A stretch of 64,000 bases of DNA from Burkholderia latens (GCF_001718795.1 NZ_CP013438.1:2170001-2234000), one strand, 5' to 3'; positions 1-8,912 are shown, numbered from the stretch's first letter. Program-made: numbers and translations. The notes: a model not told the origin generated them from the sequence alone.

Positions 1-939
1 GTGCGTGACGAAGCGCGACGCGTACAGCATCTGCGTCAGAATCCCGCGTTCCTTGAGCCACGCCTCGAGCGGTGCGCAGTCGGCTTCGGGGAATTGCGCG
101 AACACCATGTTCGTCGCGTGCGACAGCACCTTCACGGGCTCGATGCGCGCGAGGCCTGCCGCGAGATGTGCGGCGTTCGCGTGATCGTCGGCGAGCCGCT
201 CGACGTTGCGATCGAGCGCATGGAGGCAGGCTGCCGCGAGAATGCCAGACTGCCGCATCCCGCCGCCCAGCACCTTGCGCCAGCGCTGCGCGCGCTCGAT
301 CAGCGCACGACTGCCGACCAGCACCGAGCCGACCGGCGCGCCGAGCCCTTTCGAGAAGCAGATCGAAATCGTGTCGAACGGCGCGCACAGCTCGGCAATC
401 GTGCGCCCCGACGCGACGGCCGCATTGCACACGCGTGCGCCGTCGAGGTGCGCAGCCAGCCCGCGGCTGCGCGCGAGCGCGACGGCTTCCTGCACGTAAC
501 CTTCCGGCAACACCTGGCCGCCGATCGTGTTTTCCAGCGCGAGCAGCCGCGTGCGCGCGAAGTGGTTATCGATCGGCTTGATCGCCGCGGCGATCTTCGC
601 GAGCGGCAACGTGCCGTCGGGCGCGTTCTCGATCGGCTGCGGCTGGATGCTGCCGAGCACGGCCGCGCCGCCGCCTTCGTACTTGTAGGTGTGCGCGAGC
701 TGGCCGACGATGTATTCGTCGCCTCGCTCGCAGTGGGCCATCAGCGCGGCCAGGTTGCTCTGCGTGCCGCTCGGGAAGAACAGTCCGGCTTCCTTGCCGG
801 CCCGCTCGGCCGCGACGGCCTGCAGGCGCAGCACGGTCGGGTCGTCGCCCCATACGTCGTCGCCGACTTCGGCGGCAGTCATCGCGGCCAGCATCGCCTG
901 GCTCGGACGTGTCACGGTATCGCTGCGCAAATCGATCAT
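1..939 (-). CDS. ltaE: Low-specificity L-threonine aldolase (3' end outside window)
   Basis: PLP-dependent fold-type I enzyme that cleaves L-threonine or L-allo-threonine to glycine and acetaldehyde in the cytoplasm. The ATG at 939 opens with MIDLRSDTVTRPS, the classic N-terminus of the family. The Schiff-base lysine lies in SICFSKGLGAPVGS (about residue 197). The frame stays open to base 1 and the last visible residues, ASRFVTH, match the conserved C-terminal part, so about 20 residues are missing from a usual length of about 335. It is divergent from cioA, with 387 bases between the starts. Family assignment is firm; substrate stereo-preference cannot be told from sequence. Confidence 0.93.
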   Translation of the reverse strand, partial: MIDLRSDTVTRPSQAMLAAMTAAEVGDDVWGDDPTVLRLQAVAAERAGKEAGLFFPSGTQSNLAALMAHCERGDEYIVGQLAHTYKYEGGGAAVLGSIQPQPIENAPDGTLPLAKIAAAIKPIDNHFARTRLLALENTIGGQVLPEGYVQEAVALARSRGLAAHLDGARVCNAAVASGRTIAELCAPFDTISICFSKGLGAPVGSVLVGSRALIERAQRWRKVLGGGMRQSGILAAACLHALDRNVERLADDHANAAHLAAGLARIEPVKVLSHATNMVFAQFPEADCAPLEAWLKERGILTQMLYASRFVTH

Positions 940-1326
940 CTTCGTGCCCTTGTGAACGCGGACCGGAACCGAGGCGCCCGGCCCTGCCGAAACGAGACTG
1001 AGAGTGTACGCAATTCGCGCGGCGCCCGCCCGAGGCCGGACGCACACCGATTGTCCGCGCGGGCCGCCGTTCGGATGATGCGACGCGCCATATTGCCGCA
1101 CGTGCGGCAGACCGCCGCGCCGCACCAGCGCAGGCCGCGCAACGCGTTCTTGATGCGAATCAACGATTTAGCGCGAAAGCGGGCGCGGCGGGCTGGACAT
1201 CTGCGACGAGTTGGCACATTTCGCGGCGCAACATCGCGATCCATACTCCAGCCAACCCCTGCCGCATCGCCGGCCCGGGTCCGCCAGCACCCGCCGGCGG
1301 GTATCGTCAAGCCTCGGTCAACTGGT
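940..1326. other. Divergent intergenic region ltaE / cioA
   Basis: No gene is supported here. The region carries the promoters for threonine aldolase (leftward) and the bd oxidase (rightward) and a perfect FNR/ANR-type box at 1150-1163. The open frames that cross it are extensions of coding frames without start signals. Confidence 0.6.
1150..1163 (+). promoter_or_regulatory. FNR/ANR-type binding site upstream of cioAB
   Basis: TTGATGCGAATCAA is an exact match to the TTGAT-N4-ATCAA palindrome bound by FNR/ANR/CRP-family oxygen sensors. It lies 163 bases before the cioA start. ANR control of the cyanide-insensitive oxidase is known in Pseudomonas; here it is inferred from the site and position. 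Whether it activates or represses depends on the unmapped transcription start. Confidence 0.75.
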
Positions 1327-2739
1327 ATGGACACCGCATTTTCGGCCCTCGATCTGGCCCGCCTGCAATTCGCGTTCACCGTCTCCTTCCACATCGTCTT
1401 CCCGGCGCTGAGCATCGGCCTCGCCAGCTTCATCGCCGTGCTCGAATATCGCTGGCTGAAGACGGGCAAGCAGTACTACAAAACCCTCTGCCTGTTCTGG
1501 TCGAAGATTTTCGCGGTCGCGTTCGGGATGGGCGTCGTCTCCGGCGTCGTGATGAGCTATCAGTTCGGCACGAACTGGTCCGGCTTCTCGAGCTTCGCGG
1601 GTTCCGTCACCGGCCCGCTGCTGATGTACGAAGTGATGACCGCGTTCTTCCTCGAAGCCGGCTTCCTCGGCATCATGCTGTTCGGCTGGAATCGCGTGAG
1701 CCCGCGCGCCCACTTCGGCGCGACGCTGATGGTCGCGATCGGCACGCTGATCTCGACGTTCTGGATCCTCGCATCGAACAGCTGGATGCAGACGCCGCAA
1801 GGCTTCGAGATCGTCGACGGCCGCATCGTGCCGACCGACTGGTTCGCGATCGTGTTCAACCCGTCGTTCCCTTACCGCCTGTTCCACATGGCGATCGCCG
1901 CGTTCATCGTCGCCGCGCTCGTGGTAGCCGCGACGGGCGCATGGCACCTGCTGAAGGGCCGCCGCGACAAGGGCGTGAAGAAGATGTTCTCGATGGCGCT
2001 TTGGCTGCTGCTGGTGCTCGCGCCGCTGCAAGCCGTAATCGGCGACCAGCACGGGATCAACACGCTGAAGCACCAGCCGGCAAAGATCGCCGCGATCGAA
2101 GGTCTGTGGGAAACCGAAAAGGGCGGCACCGCGCTGAACCTGTTCGGCATTCCTGACATGCAGGCCGAAACGACCCGCTACGCGGTGAAGGTGCCGCACC
2201 TCGGCAGCCTGATCCTCACGCATAGCTGGGACGGCGAAATCCGCGGGCTGAAGGACTTCCCGCCGGAAGACCGGCCGAACTCGACGGTCGTGTTCTGGAG
2301 CTTCCGGATCATGGTCGGCCTGGGCTTCGCGATGATCGTTCTCGCCGCGCTCGCATGGCTGCTGCGCCGCCGCGGCGCCCTGTATGAATCGAAGGGGTTT
2401 CAGCGCTTCGCGCTCGCGATGGGGCCGACCGGGTTCGTGTCGCTGCTCGCGGGGTGGGTGACGACCGAAGCAGGCCGCCAGCCGTGGGTCGTGTATGGCG
2501 TGATGCGCACCGCGCAAGCCGTGTCGCCGCTGTCCGTACAGCAGGTCAGCCTGTCGATGATGACGTTCGTGATCGTGTACTTCCTCGTATTCGGCACCGG
2601 CGTGTACTACATGCTGAAGCTGATGAAGGCCGGCCCCGCGTTGCCCGACGTCAAGCATGACGACAAGCCGGACACGCGCCCCGATCACACCGGACGCCGG
2701 CCGATGTCGGCCGTCGACGAGTTGATCGAGACCGTCTGA
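1327..2739 (+). CDS. cioA: Cytochrome bd-type (cyanide-insensitive) ubiquinol oxidase subunit I
   Basis: Haem-bearing subunit of the bd oxidase in the inner membrane; it oxidises quinol and reduces oxygen to water. The 470-aa product starts at MDTAFSALDLARLQFAF, followed by the conserved FHIVFP segment with a haem-ligand histidine (residue 22). It has about nine membrane segments, the QHGIN region and the GRQPW motif typical of the family. The Q-loop between the central helices is short, as in the CIO subclass rather than E. coli CydA. The frame is open upstream to the window edge, but homology begins only at this ATG. cioB follows after 29 bases. Confidence 0.95.
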   Translation: MDTAFSALDLARLQFAFTVSFHIVFPALSIGLASFIAVLEYRWLKTGKQYYKTLCLFWSKIFAVAFGMGVVSGVVMSYQFGTNWSGFSSFAGSVTGPLLMYEVMTAFFLEAGFLGIMLFGWNRVSPRAHFGATLMVAIGTLISTFWILASNSWMQTPQGFEIVDGRIVPTDWFAIVFNPSFPYRLFHMAIAAFIVAALVVAATGAWHLLKGRRDKGVKKMFSMALWLLLVLAPLQAVIGDQHGINTLKHQPAKIAAIEGLWETEKGGTALNLFGIPDMQAETTRYAVKVPHLGSLILTHSWDGEIRGLKDFPPEDRPNSTVVFWSFRIMVGLGFAMIVLAALAWLLRRRGALYESKGFQRFALAMGPTGFVSLLAGWVTTEAGRQPWVVYGVMRTAQAVSPLSVQQVSLSMMTFVIVYFLVFGTGVYYMLKLMKAGPALPDVKHDDKPDTRPDHTGRRPMSAVDELIETV

Positions 2740-2768
2740 GCCCACTCCTTTCGCATACGAGAAAACCT

Positions 2769-3776
2769 ATGGACGTCACCGTAATCTGGGCCGCGATCAT
2801 CGCATTGGGGCTCTTCATGTACGTCGTGCTCGACGGCTTCGACCTCGGCATCGGCATCGTCTTCCCGTTCTTCCCTGACGAGAAGGAACGCGACCTGATG
2901 ATGAACACCGTAGCGCCCGTGTGGGACGGCAACGAGACGTGGCTCGTGCTCGGCGGCGCCGGGCTGTTCGCGGTGTTTCCCGTCGTCTATTCGACGGTGC
3001 TGTCCGCGCTGTACCTGCCGCTGATCTTCATGCTGGTGTGCCTGATCTTCCGCGGCGTGTCGTTCGAGATCCGCGCGAAGGCGCGGCGCACGAAGCAGCT
3101 GTGGGATCTCGCGTTCATCGGCGGCTCGGCCGGCGCGACGCTGTTCCAGGGAATCGCGCTCGGCGCGTTCCTGCAGGGCATCGACGTGAAGGACGGCGTA
3201 TACGCCGGCGGCGCATTCGACTGGCTCACGCCGTTCAGCCTTCTGACGGGCCTCGGGCTGATCGTCACGTACGCGCTGCTCGGCTGCTGCTGGCTCGTCG
3301 CGAAGACGGAAGGCGACCTGCAACGGCGCCTGCATCGCGTCGTGTGGCCGCTGACCGTCGTGCTGCTCGGCTTCATTGCGGTCGTCAGCCTGTGGACGCC
3401 GCTGCAGGATCCGGCCGTCGCGCAGCGGTGGTTCGATTCGGGGCTGTTCTGGCGCCTGCTGCCGGTGCCGTTCCTCGTCGCCGGGTGCGCGGCATGGATG
3501 CGCCGCGCGGTACGCGAACGGCACGACGTGACGCCGTTCGTGCTCGCGCTGGCGCTCGTGCTGCTCGGCTACGTCGGCCTGCTCGTCACGATGTTCCCGT
3601 ACGCGATTCCGCAGACGATGACGATCTGGGAAGCGGCCGCGCCGCGTTCGAGCCAGACCTTCACGCTGGTCGGCGCAGCGGTTATCCTGCCGATCATCAT
3701 CGCCTACACGACGATGGGTTACTGGGTATTCCGAGGCAAGGTGCGCCATGAAGATCAGCATTACTACCACCACTGA
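2769..3776 (+). CDS. cioB: Cytochrome bd-type ubiquinol oxidase subunit II
   Basis: Second membrane subunit of the bd oxidase (335 aa), structurally paired with subunit I. It begins MDVTVIWAAIIALGLFMYVVLDGFDLGIG; the DGFDLG motif and PVWDGNETWLVLGG are diagnostic of CydB/CioB. About eight hydrophobic helices. The ATG follows a GA-rich stretch just upstream. The 3' end overlaps the start of the small DUF2474-type gene by 29 bases, so the three genes are translationally linked. Confidence 0.95.
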   Translation: MDVTVIWAAIIALGLFMYVVLDGFDLGIGIVFPFFPDEKERDLMMNTVAPVWDGNETWLVLGGAGLFAVFPVVYSTVLSALYLPLIFMLVCLIFRGVSFEIRAKARRTKQLWDLAFIGGSAGATLFQGIALGAFLQGIDVKDGVYAGGAFDWLTPFSLLTGLGLIVTYALLGCCWLVAKTEGDLQRRLHRVVWPLTVVLLGFIAVVSLWTPLQDPAVAQRWFDSGLFWRLLPVPFLVAGCAAWMRRAVRERHDVTPFVLALALVLLGYVGLLVTMFPYAIPQTMTIWEAAAPRSSQTFTLVGAAVILPIIIAYTTMGYWVFRGKVRHEDQHYYHH

Positions 3777-3927
3777 TTCCCCCGCCGGCCAGGCCGGCGC
3801 GCCGCGGCCGCGGATGCGCGGCTGGATGTGGTTCGTCGTCCTGTGGGCCGGAGGCGTGCTCGGCGCCGTCACGCTCGGCTACGCGTTCAAGATCTTCATG
3901 AACCTGACGCTGTTTGCGGTGAAGTAG
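3748..3927 (+). CDS. Small DUF2474-type membrane protein of the bd oxidase operon
   Basis: A 59-aa protein that starts at the ATG at 3748 inside the end of cioB, in another frame, and ends just before a strong terminator. After a Pro/Ala/Gly/Arg-rich N-terminus it has one membrane helix (about residues 23-48, beginning RGWMWFVVLWAGG). Short one-helix proteins at this position are known in CIO operons (DUF2474) and parallel CydX in E. coli, which stabilises the oxidase. The role as an accessory subunit is inferred from size, topology and the overlap. Confidence 0.85.
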   Translation: MKISITTTTDSPAGQAGAPRPRMRGWMWFVVLWAGGVLGAVTLGYAFKIFMNLTLFAVK

Positions 3928-3933
3928 GCACAT

Positions 3934-3972
3934 CGGCCGCTGCGATCGGATGACGATCGCAGCGGCCGTTTT
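3934..3972 (+). terminator. Rho-independent terminator of the cio operon
   Basis: A perfect 14-bp stem (CGGCCGCTGCGATC paired with GATCGCAGCGGCCG) around a 7-base loop is followed by TTTT, seven bases after the small gene's stop codon. Confidence 0.9.
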
Positions 3973-4038
3973 CATATCGCGGGCCGGTTTGCAGCGTTCG
4001 CGCATCGCTCGAAGCGCGTCGCCGCGCCGCCGCGCCGC

Positions 4039-4233
4039 CTACCGCCGCCCGCGCAGCGCCGCGTCGATCTTTCTATCGGTCTTGTACTGGCTCAGCGCAT
4101 AGACCGACCAGATCGCGGCCGGCAGCCAGCCGATGATCGTGAGTTGCAGGATCAGACAGACGATCCCGGCGATCGGACGGCCGATCGTGAAGAACTGGAA
4201 CCACGGCAACAGCAGGGCAAGCAGCAGGCGCAT
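4039..4233 (-). CDS. YqaE/Pmp3-family small membrane protein
   Basis: A 64-aa hydrophobic protein with two membrane helices (MRLLLALLLPWFQFFTIG, then IAGIVCLILQLTIIGWLPAAIW) and a short charged tail. This is the layout of the Pmp3/YqaE family, linked in other organisms to membrane potential and salt tolerance. I prefer the internal ATG at 4233 because GAGGA lies 7 bases before it and the family is about 50-60 aa; an upstream ATG at 4263 would add ten residues without a good ribosome site. It is isolated between the cio terminator and the LOG-like gene. Confidence 0.75.
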   Translation of the reverse strand: MRLLLALLLPWFQFFTIGRPIAGIVCLILQLTIIGWLPAAIWSVYALSQYKTDRKIDAALRGRR

Positions 4234-4352
4234 CTGGAATCCTCGCGAAGCGTCGTTGAACATCGATGCCCGAACAATATGGCGAGTCGCGCGCCGGTTT
4301 CAAGTCCGACGTCCGCAACGATGCCCGCCGCACGAGATGCCGCCGCCACCGC

Positions 4353-4925
4353 CTAAGCCGAATCGCTCAGCCACTGCGCGGCGCGCGCGACGAGCCGGTC
4401 CGGTTCGTCGAAGCACTCGACGCCCGCGACGTACGGCGCGTCGCAAATCGTGAACACCGGCTTGCCCCATTGCAGCCCGAGCGCGATCTCCGACAGCGTG
4501 CCGAGACCGCCGCCGACCGCGATCAGGCACAGCGATGCGCGCGCGACCAGCGCGTTGCGCGTGATGCCGAGCCCGGTCGGCAGCGCGACGCTCAGATACG
4601 GATTCGCGAGCGCCGCGTCGTCTTCGGGCAGCAATCCGATTGCACAGCCACCTGCCGCATGCGCGCCGCGCGCGGCAGCTTCCATCACACCCTGCTTGCC
4701 GCCGCCGACGAGCGCGACGCCCGCCGTCGCCAATGCGTGCGCGATCCGTTCCGCGACCCGCATCTGCTCGTCCGTCGCGTCGCGCGGGCCGATCAAGCCG
4801 ACCGGCATTCGGTGCCGGTGCGTGCCGCGTTGCCGTTGCGCCAGTCGCGCGAGCGCGTCGCGTGCCGGCTCGGACCACGCGCATTCAATGACGTCGTTGG
4901 CGAACAAGGCCTTCCCCCAGTGCAA
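4353..4925 (-). CDS. LOG/SLOG-family (TIGR00725-like) nucleotide-binding protein
   Basis: A 190-aa protein with a Rossmann-like SLOG fold. It shows GLIGPRDATDEQ near residue 42, LVGGGKQGVMEAA, and the GGGLGTLSEIALG loop that binds the phosphoribosyl part in LOG (cytokinin-activating phosphoribohydrolase) relatives. The exact substrate is unknown for this subgroup, which lacks the full PGGxGTxxE motif of true LOG enzymes. Its first 41 bases overlap the 3' end of the upstream permease gene, so it is probably the last gene of the ABC operon. A shorter start at the ATG at 4808 is possible. Confidence 0.7.
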   Translation of the reverse strand: MHWGKALFANDVIECAWSEPARDALARLAQRQRGTHRHRMPVGLIGPRDATDEQMRVAERIAHALATAGVALVGGGKQGVMEAAARGAHAAGGCAIGLLPEDDAALANPYLSVALPTGLGITRNALVARASLCLIAVGGGLGTLSEIALGLQWGKPVFTICDAPYVAGVECFDEPDRLVARAAQWLSDSA

Positions 4926-5715
4926 GAACGCAGGTGCAAATGGCCGTCAGCACGATCGACAGCACGGCCGCCTGCGAAAAATCGGTTTGCCCGTCCGACA
5001 GCTTCAGGTACATCAGCAGCGGCAGGATATTGATCTGCGTGCCGGCCAGCGCCAGTGCCGTGCCATACGTGCCGAGCGCGATCGCCGTCACGAGGCACCA
5101 CGCGGACGCGATCGACGGCCACAGCTCGCGCCACGCAACGTCGAACCACGCGCGCCATGGCCGCGCGCCGAGCGTCAGCGCCGCTTCGAGCGGCCGCCGG
5201 TCGAGGTTCGCGAGGGTCGGATAGATCATCAGCGCGACGCGCGGGATCAGGTAATACGCATAGGCGACGGCGAGCCCGGGCATCGTGTAGATGGCGCCGC
5301 CGATCACGTTCGAATCCGCACCGAGCGCCGCCAGCAGCGTGGTGACGAAGCCCGCGCGGCCGAACGCGAGAATGAAGCCGTACGCGATCACCAGTCCGGA
5401 GAACGCCAGCGGCACGCCGAGCAGCGCGAGCGACCAGTGGCGGCGAGCAGGCGACTGCCCCGCCAGTGCGAAGGCGAGCGGCACGCCCACGCCAACCGAC
5501 AACGTCCCGGCGCCGACGGCCAGCGCGACCGAGCGCGCGATCGCATCGGCGACGAGCGGGTCGCGCAGCACCGCCGCGAACGCGCGCCCGCCGCCCGCAC
5601 ATGCCGCGTCGACGAGCGCGGCGAGCGGCAGCACGAAGCACACCGCGAGCAACGCCGCCGCCGGAATCGCGCCGAAGCGGCGCAGCACGCCGCGTTCCGG
5701 TAACGAAGCCTGCAT
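4885..5715 (-). CDS. ABC transporter permease (phosphonate/iron/polyamine type)
   Basis: A 276-aa integral membrane protein with about six helices and the BPD_transp_1 EAA loop (PLEAALTLGARPWRAWFDV, about residue 170). It is one of two permeases of the importer encoded at 4885-8845. The ATG at 5715 begins MQASLPERG, 10 bases after the binding-protein gene; upstream sequence in this frame is shadow. The solute cannot be named from the permease. Confidence 0.85.
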   Translation of the reverse strand: MQASLPERGVLRRFGAIPAAALLAVCFVLPLAALVDAACAGGGRAFAAVLRDPLVADAIARSVALAVGAGTLSVGVGVPLAFALAGQSPARRHWSLALLGVPLAFSGLVIAYGFILAFGRAGFVTTLLAALGADSNVIGGAIYTMPGLAVAYAYYLIPRVALMIYPTLANLDRRPLEAALTLGARPWRAWFDVAWRELWPSIASAWCLVTAIALGTYGTALALAGTQINILPLLMYLKLSDGQTDFSQAAVLSIVLTAICTCVLALGEGLVRQRRH

Positions 5716-5725
5716 GCCGATCCCC

Positions 5726-6814
5726 TTAGTTGCCGAGCGTGGCCTGCGACCACAGCTGGTCGACTTCGGCCTTGCGCGCGGCCGCCTTCGCGACATCGAG
5801 CGGACGCACCTGCGGTGCGTTCGGCAGCTTCGCCGCGGTTTCCGGCGCCACCGGCGTGCCGGGCACGGCCGGACGCACATAGCCCTGCGCGAACAGCGCC
5901 TGGCCGACATCGCTCATCACGAGGTTGAGCCACAGCTGCGCGGCGAACGGATTCGGGCCGTTCTTCACGAGACTCATCGCATACGGCGCCGACACGCTGC
6001 CGTCCTGCGGAATCACGACGTCGGCCGCGTCGCCCATGCCGTCCGTGTACTTCGCCTTGAGGCCGTCGTTTTCGTAGCCGATCAGGATCGGAATCTCGCC
6101 CTTCACGAACTTCGCATACGGCGTCGTGCCTTCGACACGCAGCACGTTGCCGGCCTGCTTCAGCTTGCCGAAGAAGTCGGCGCCCGGTTTCGGATTCTCG
6201 ACGCTGCCGCCGTTCGCATAGGCGGCCGCGAACACCGCGACCTGGCCCTGCCCGGTCGAACGCGGGTCGAGATAAACCACCGCGTTGCGGTACTCGGGCT
6301 TGAGCAGATCGGACCAGCGCTGCGGTACGTTCTTCACGAGTTTCCGGTTGACGAGGAACGCGATGTTCAGCGAATGCACGGCGAACCAGCGCGCGTCGGT
6401 TGCACGGAACACGCCCGGCAGCCGGTCGAAGTTGACGGGCTTGAACGGCGCGACGACGTCCTTGCCCGCGGCGTCGAGCGCCGACGCCGCGAAGTAGTAC
6501 GCGGTATCGGCCTGCGGACGGCGGCGCGACTTGTCGAGCGCGACGACGGTGGCCGCCGAGCCGATATCGTTGTACGTGATCTCGACCTTCGGATAGCGCT
6601 TGCGGAACTCGGCGAACAGCGCCTTCCAGTTCGCCCATTCGGGGCCGGTGTCGAACGATACGACGAGGCCTTCGTCGGCGGCCTTCGCGTACAGCGCGTC
6701 CTCGCCCGGATACAGCGGCGCGGCATGCGCCGCCGCACAGGAAAGCGCGGCAAGCGCGCACAGCGCGAGCATGCGGGCGCGCACGGCCTTCACGAAAAGG
6801 GAACCTGCAGACAT
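5726..6814 (-). CDS. ABC transporter periplasmic solute-binding protein (family 1)
   Basis: A 362-aa exported protein with a signal peptide (hydrophobic core LALCALAALSCAAAHA, cleavage near residue 32). Mature features such as YNDIGSAATVVALDKSR, WSDLLKPEYRNAVVYLDP and IPILIGYENDG place it in the Fe3+/2-aminoethylphosphonate/polyamine-like group of family 1 binding proteins. The start is set by GGAGA seven bases before the ATG. It sits between the ATPase and a permease of the same operon. Substrate unknown: an aminophosphonate or a polyamine are the leading options by family, not shown. Confidence 0.87.
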   Translation of the reverse strand: MSAGSLFVKAVRARMLALCALAALSCAAAHAAPLYPGEDALYAKAADEGLVVSFDTGPEWANWKALFAEFRKRYPKVEITYNDIGSAATVVALDKSRRRPQADTAYYFAASALDAAGKDVVAPFKPVNFDRLPGVFRATDARWFAVHSLNIAFLVNRKLVKNVPQRWSDLLKPEYRNAVVYLDPRSTGQGQVAVFAAAYANGGSVENPKPGADFFGKLKQAGNVLRVEGTTPYAKFVKGEIPILIGYENDGLKAKYTDGMGDAADVVIPQDGSVSAPYAMSLVKNGPNPFAAQLWLNLVMSDVGQALFAQGYVRPAVPGTPVAPETAAKLPNAPQVRPLDVAKAAARKAEVDQLWSQATLGN

Positions 6815-6840
6815 GGTGAATCTCCGTTGAACGAAAGGAA

Positions 6841-7884
6841 TCAGTGCGCGTCCGGCAACGCCGGCAGCACGAGCAGATGGCGCGGGTCGATCGCGATGCT
6901 GCGCGCGGCGGGCGCGCGCCCTTCGCACAGCAGCGGGTCCGGCGATCCGTCCGGAATGAAGTCGTAGCGCTGCGTCGCGCCGAAGTACCGCACTTCGCCA
7001 AGACGGCCGTCGAGCCGGTTCGCGCTGTGCGCCGGCGGATCGGCCTGTACATGCTCGGGCCGCACCAGCACCGCGATTTCGGCGCCGGGCCGGTGTGCGC
7101 CCGTGTCCGCGCGCAGCATCGCGAAGCGCACGTCGATGGCGCCGTGCGTGAGCACGCGTCCGCGCAGCAGCGTCGAATGGCCGACGAAGCGTGCAACCTG
7201 CGCGCTCACGGGCCGCTCGTACAGGTCGCGCGGCGTGCCGGCCTGGAGCACGCGGCCGCCGTCGACGATCGCGACGCGGTCCGCCATGCTCAGTGCCTCG
7301 TCCTGGTCGTGCGTGACGAACAGCGTCGTCGCGCCGCACGCGCGTTGCAGCGCGCGGATCTCGTCGCGCAGCTGATGACGGATGCCGGCATCGAGCGCGG
7401 CCAGCGGCTCGTCGAGCAACAGCAGCTTCGGCTCGATCACGAGCGCGCGCGCCAGCGCGACGCGCTGTTGCTGTCCGCCCGACAGCATCGCGACGCCGCG
7501 CGTCGCATGTGCGGCCAGGCCGACCCGCTCGAGCATGTCCAGCGCGCGCCGACGCCGCACGCCGGCCGCGACGCCGCGCATCCGCAGCCCGTACGCGACG
7601 TTGTCGACGACCGACAGATTCGGAAACAACGCATAGTGCTGAAACACCATCCCGACTTCGCGGCGCCATACCGGCACGCCGGCCACGTCGTCGCCGCCGA
7701 TCGCGATGCGCCCGTGCCAGCCGTCGAGCAGCCCGGCGGCAAGCCGCAGCAGCGTCGATTTGCCGGAGCCGCTGCGCCCCATCACCGCGAGCAGCTCGCC
7801 CGGCGCGGCGGACAGCGTGACGTCGTCGACGCCGTGACGCGCACCGGGATACTGAAAGCTGACGTGTTCGAATTCGACGCTCAT
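6841..7884 (-). CDS. ABC transporter ATP-binding protein
   Basis: A 347-aa ATPase of the CUT1/PotA-PhnT type. Walker A GRSGSGKST (residues 36-44), Q-loop VFQHYALFPN, signature LSGGQQQR, Walker B LLLLDEPLAALD and switch histidine FVTHDQDEA are all intact. The last 100 residues form a TOBE-like regulatory domain (EIAVLVRPEHV). It starts 7 bases after the permease stop and powers the importer at 4885-8845. Confidence 0.92.
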   Translation of the reverse strand: MSVEFEHVSFQYPGARHGVDDVTLSAAPGELLAVMGRSGSGKSTLLRLAAGLLDGWHGRIAIGGDDVAGVPVWRREVGMVFQHYALFPNLSVVDNVAYGLRMRGVAAGVRRRRALDMLERVGLAAHATRGVAMLSGGQQQRVALARALVIEPKLLLLDEPLAALDAGIRHQLRDEIRALQRACGATTLFVTHDQDEALSMADRVAIVDGGRVLQAGTPRDLYERPVSAQVARFVGHSTLLRGRVLTHGAIDVRFAMLRADTGAHRPGAEIAVLVRPEHVQADPPAHSANRLDGRLGEVRYFGATQRYDFIPDGSPDPLLCEGRAPAARSIAIDPRHLLVLPALPDAH

Positions 7885-7891
7885 GAAGGAC

Positions 7892-8845
7892 TCATTTCAG
7901 ACGTTGGACGGTGCCGACGGACACGAGCGTCGCGAGGACGGCGAGAACGAGCAGCACGACGGTCGCCGCGCATGCCGTCCCGGTCGCGCCGTAGAACGCC
8001 TGCAGCAGCACGATCGGATAATTCCGGTAACGAAAACCGGCGATCAGGTTCGAGATCTGGAATTCGCCGATCGACAGCGCGGCCACCATCACGAGGCCGG
8101 AGAACAGGCTGTGCCGCAGGTTCGGCAGCACGATCGTGAAGAACTGCCGCGACGGCGTTGCACCGAGCGTCGCCGCGCAGTCTTCGAGGCGCGCAAGATC
8201 GAGATGGCGCAGGTCTCCCAGCAGGGTCTGCAGCAGATACGGCAGCGTCAGCACCGCGTGGGCGGCGACCATCAGCGGCAGCGTGCCGAGCCACGGCAAT
8301 ATGTCGCCGCTGAAGATCGCGATGTAGCCGAAGCCGAGCGTGAGCGCCGGCACGGCGACCGGCATCAGCATCACGATGCGCGTCGCGAAGCCGCCGCCGG
8401 CCCGCGCGCGGTGATGCAGCGCATACGCGAGCGGCAGCCCGATCGTCGCGTTGAGCGCGCAGCAGGCCAATGCGACCATCAGGCTCACGCCGAACGCCCG
8501 CGTGAAGCTGCGGTTCGCGGCCAGATCGGCAAACCAGTGCGCGGTGAAGCCGGTGGGCAGTAACGTATTGGTCCACGATTCGCCGACCGAGCCGATCAGC
8601 AGCAACGCGATCGGCAACAGCAGATAGAACCCGAACACCGCGACGAAGGCCTGCAGTATCAGCCGGCCGATGCGCGGGCGCGCGGCTCTGCTACGACGAA
8701 TCGGAACACCGTCGGCCACGGCCGGGACGGGACCGATGACGGAGGCATGACACACTCGCTGGCGATGAGGGAAGACCGCACGCAATGCCCGCCGATTCAG
8801 GGGCTTGCGCATGGTCGGAACGAGCGCAGTGTGAGGATCCGACAT
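7892..8845 (-). CDS. ABC transporter permease, first gene of the operon
   Basis: A 317-aa inner-membrane permease with six helices; the first begins near residue 63 (LILQAFVAVFGFYLLLPIALL). The EAA-type loop is EDCAATLGATPSRQFFTI. The first 55 residues are basic and poorly predicted, so the true start may be later (for example the ATG at 8812); no candidate has a strong ribosome site. It pairs with the permease at 4885-5715. It is divergent from a LysR gene, 67 bases away, the likely regulator. Confidence 0.85.
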   Translation of the reverse strand: MSDPHTALVPTMRKPLNRRALRAVFPHRQRVCHASVIGPVPAVADGVPIRRSRAARPRIGRLILQAFVAVFGFYLLLPIALLLIGSVGESWTNTLLPTGFTAHWFADLAANRSFTRAFGVSLMVALACCALNATIGLPLAYALHHRARAGGGFATRIVMLMPVAVPALTLGFGYIAIFSGDILPWLGTLPLMVAAHAVLTLPYLLQTLLGDLRHLDLARLEDCAATLGATPSRQFFTIVLPNLRHSLFSGLVMVAALSIGEFQISNLIAGFRYRNYPIVLLQAFYGATGTACAATVVLLVLAVLATLVSVGTVQRLK

Positions 8846-8912
8846 GGCATCGTCATGAAAAAAACGTACAAAGTCCGCATCGATCCATGCGAGAACGGAA
8901 CAACAGCAGCGG

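Noticed and set aside
1..1326. Upstream extension of the cioA frame to the window edge (442 extra codons)
   Set aside because: It is the antisense of threonine aldolase, Arg-rich and without family likeness; cytochrome bd homology begins at the ATG at 1327.
1318..2745. 475-codon frame antisense to cioA
   Set aside because: His/Arg/Glu-rich shadow of a strongly conserved gene in a GC-rich genome.
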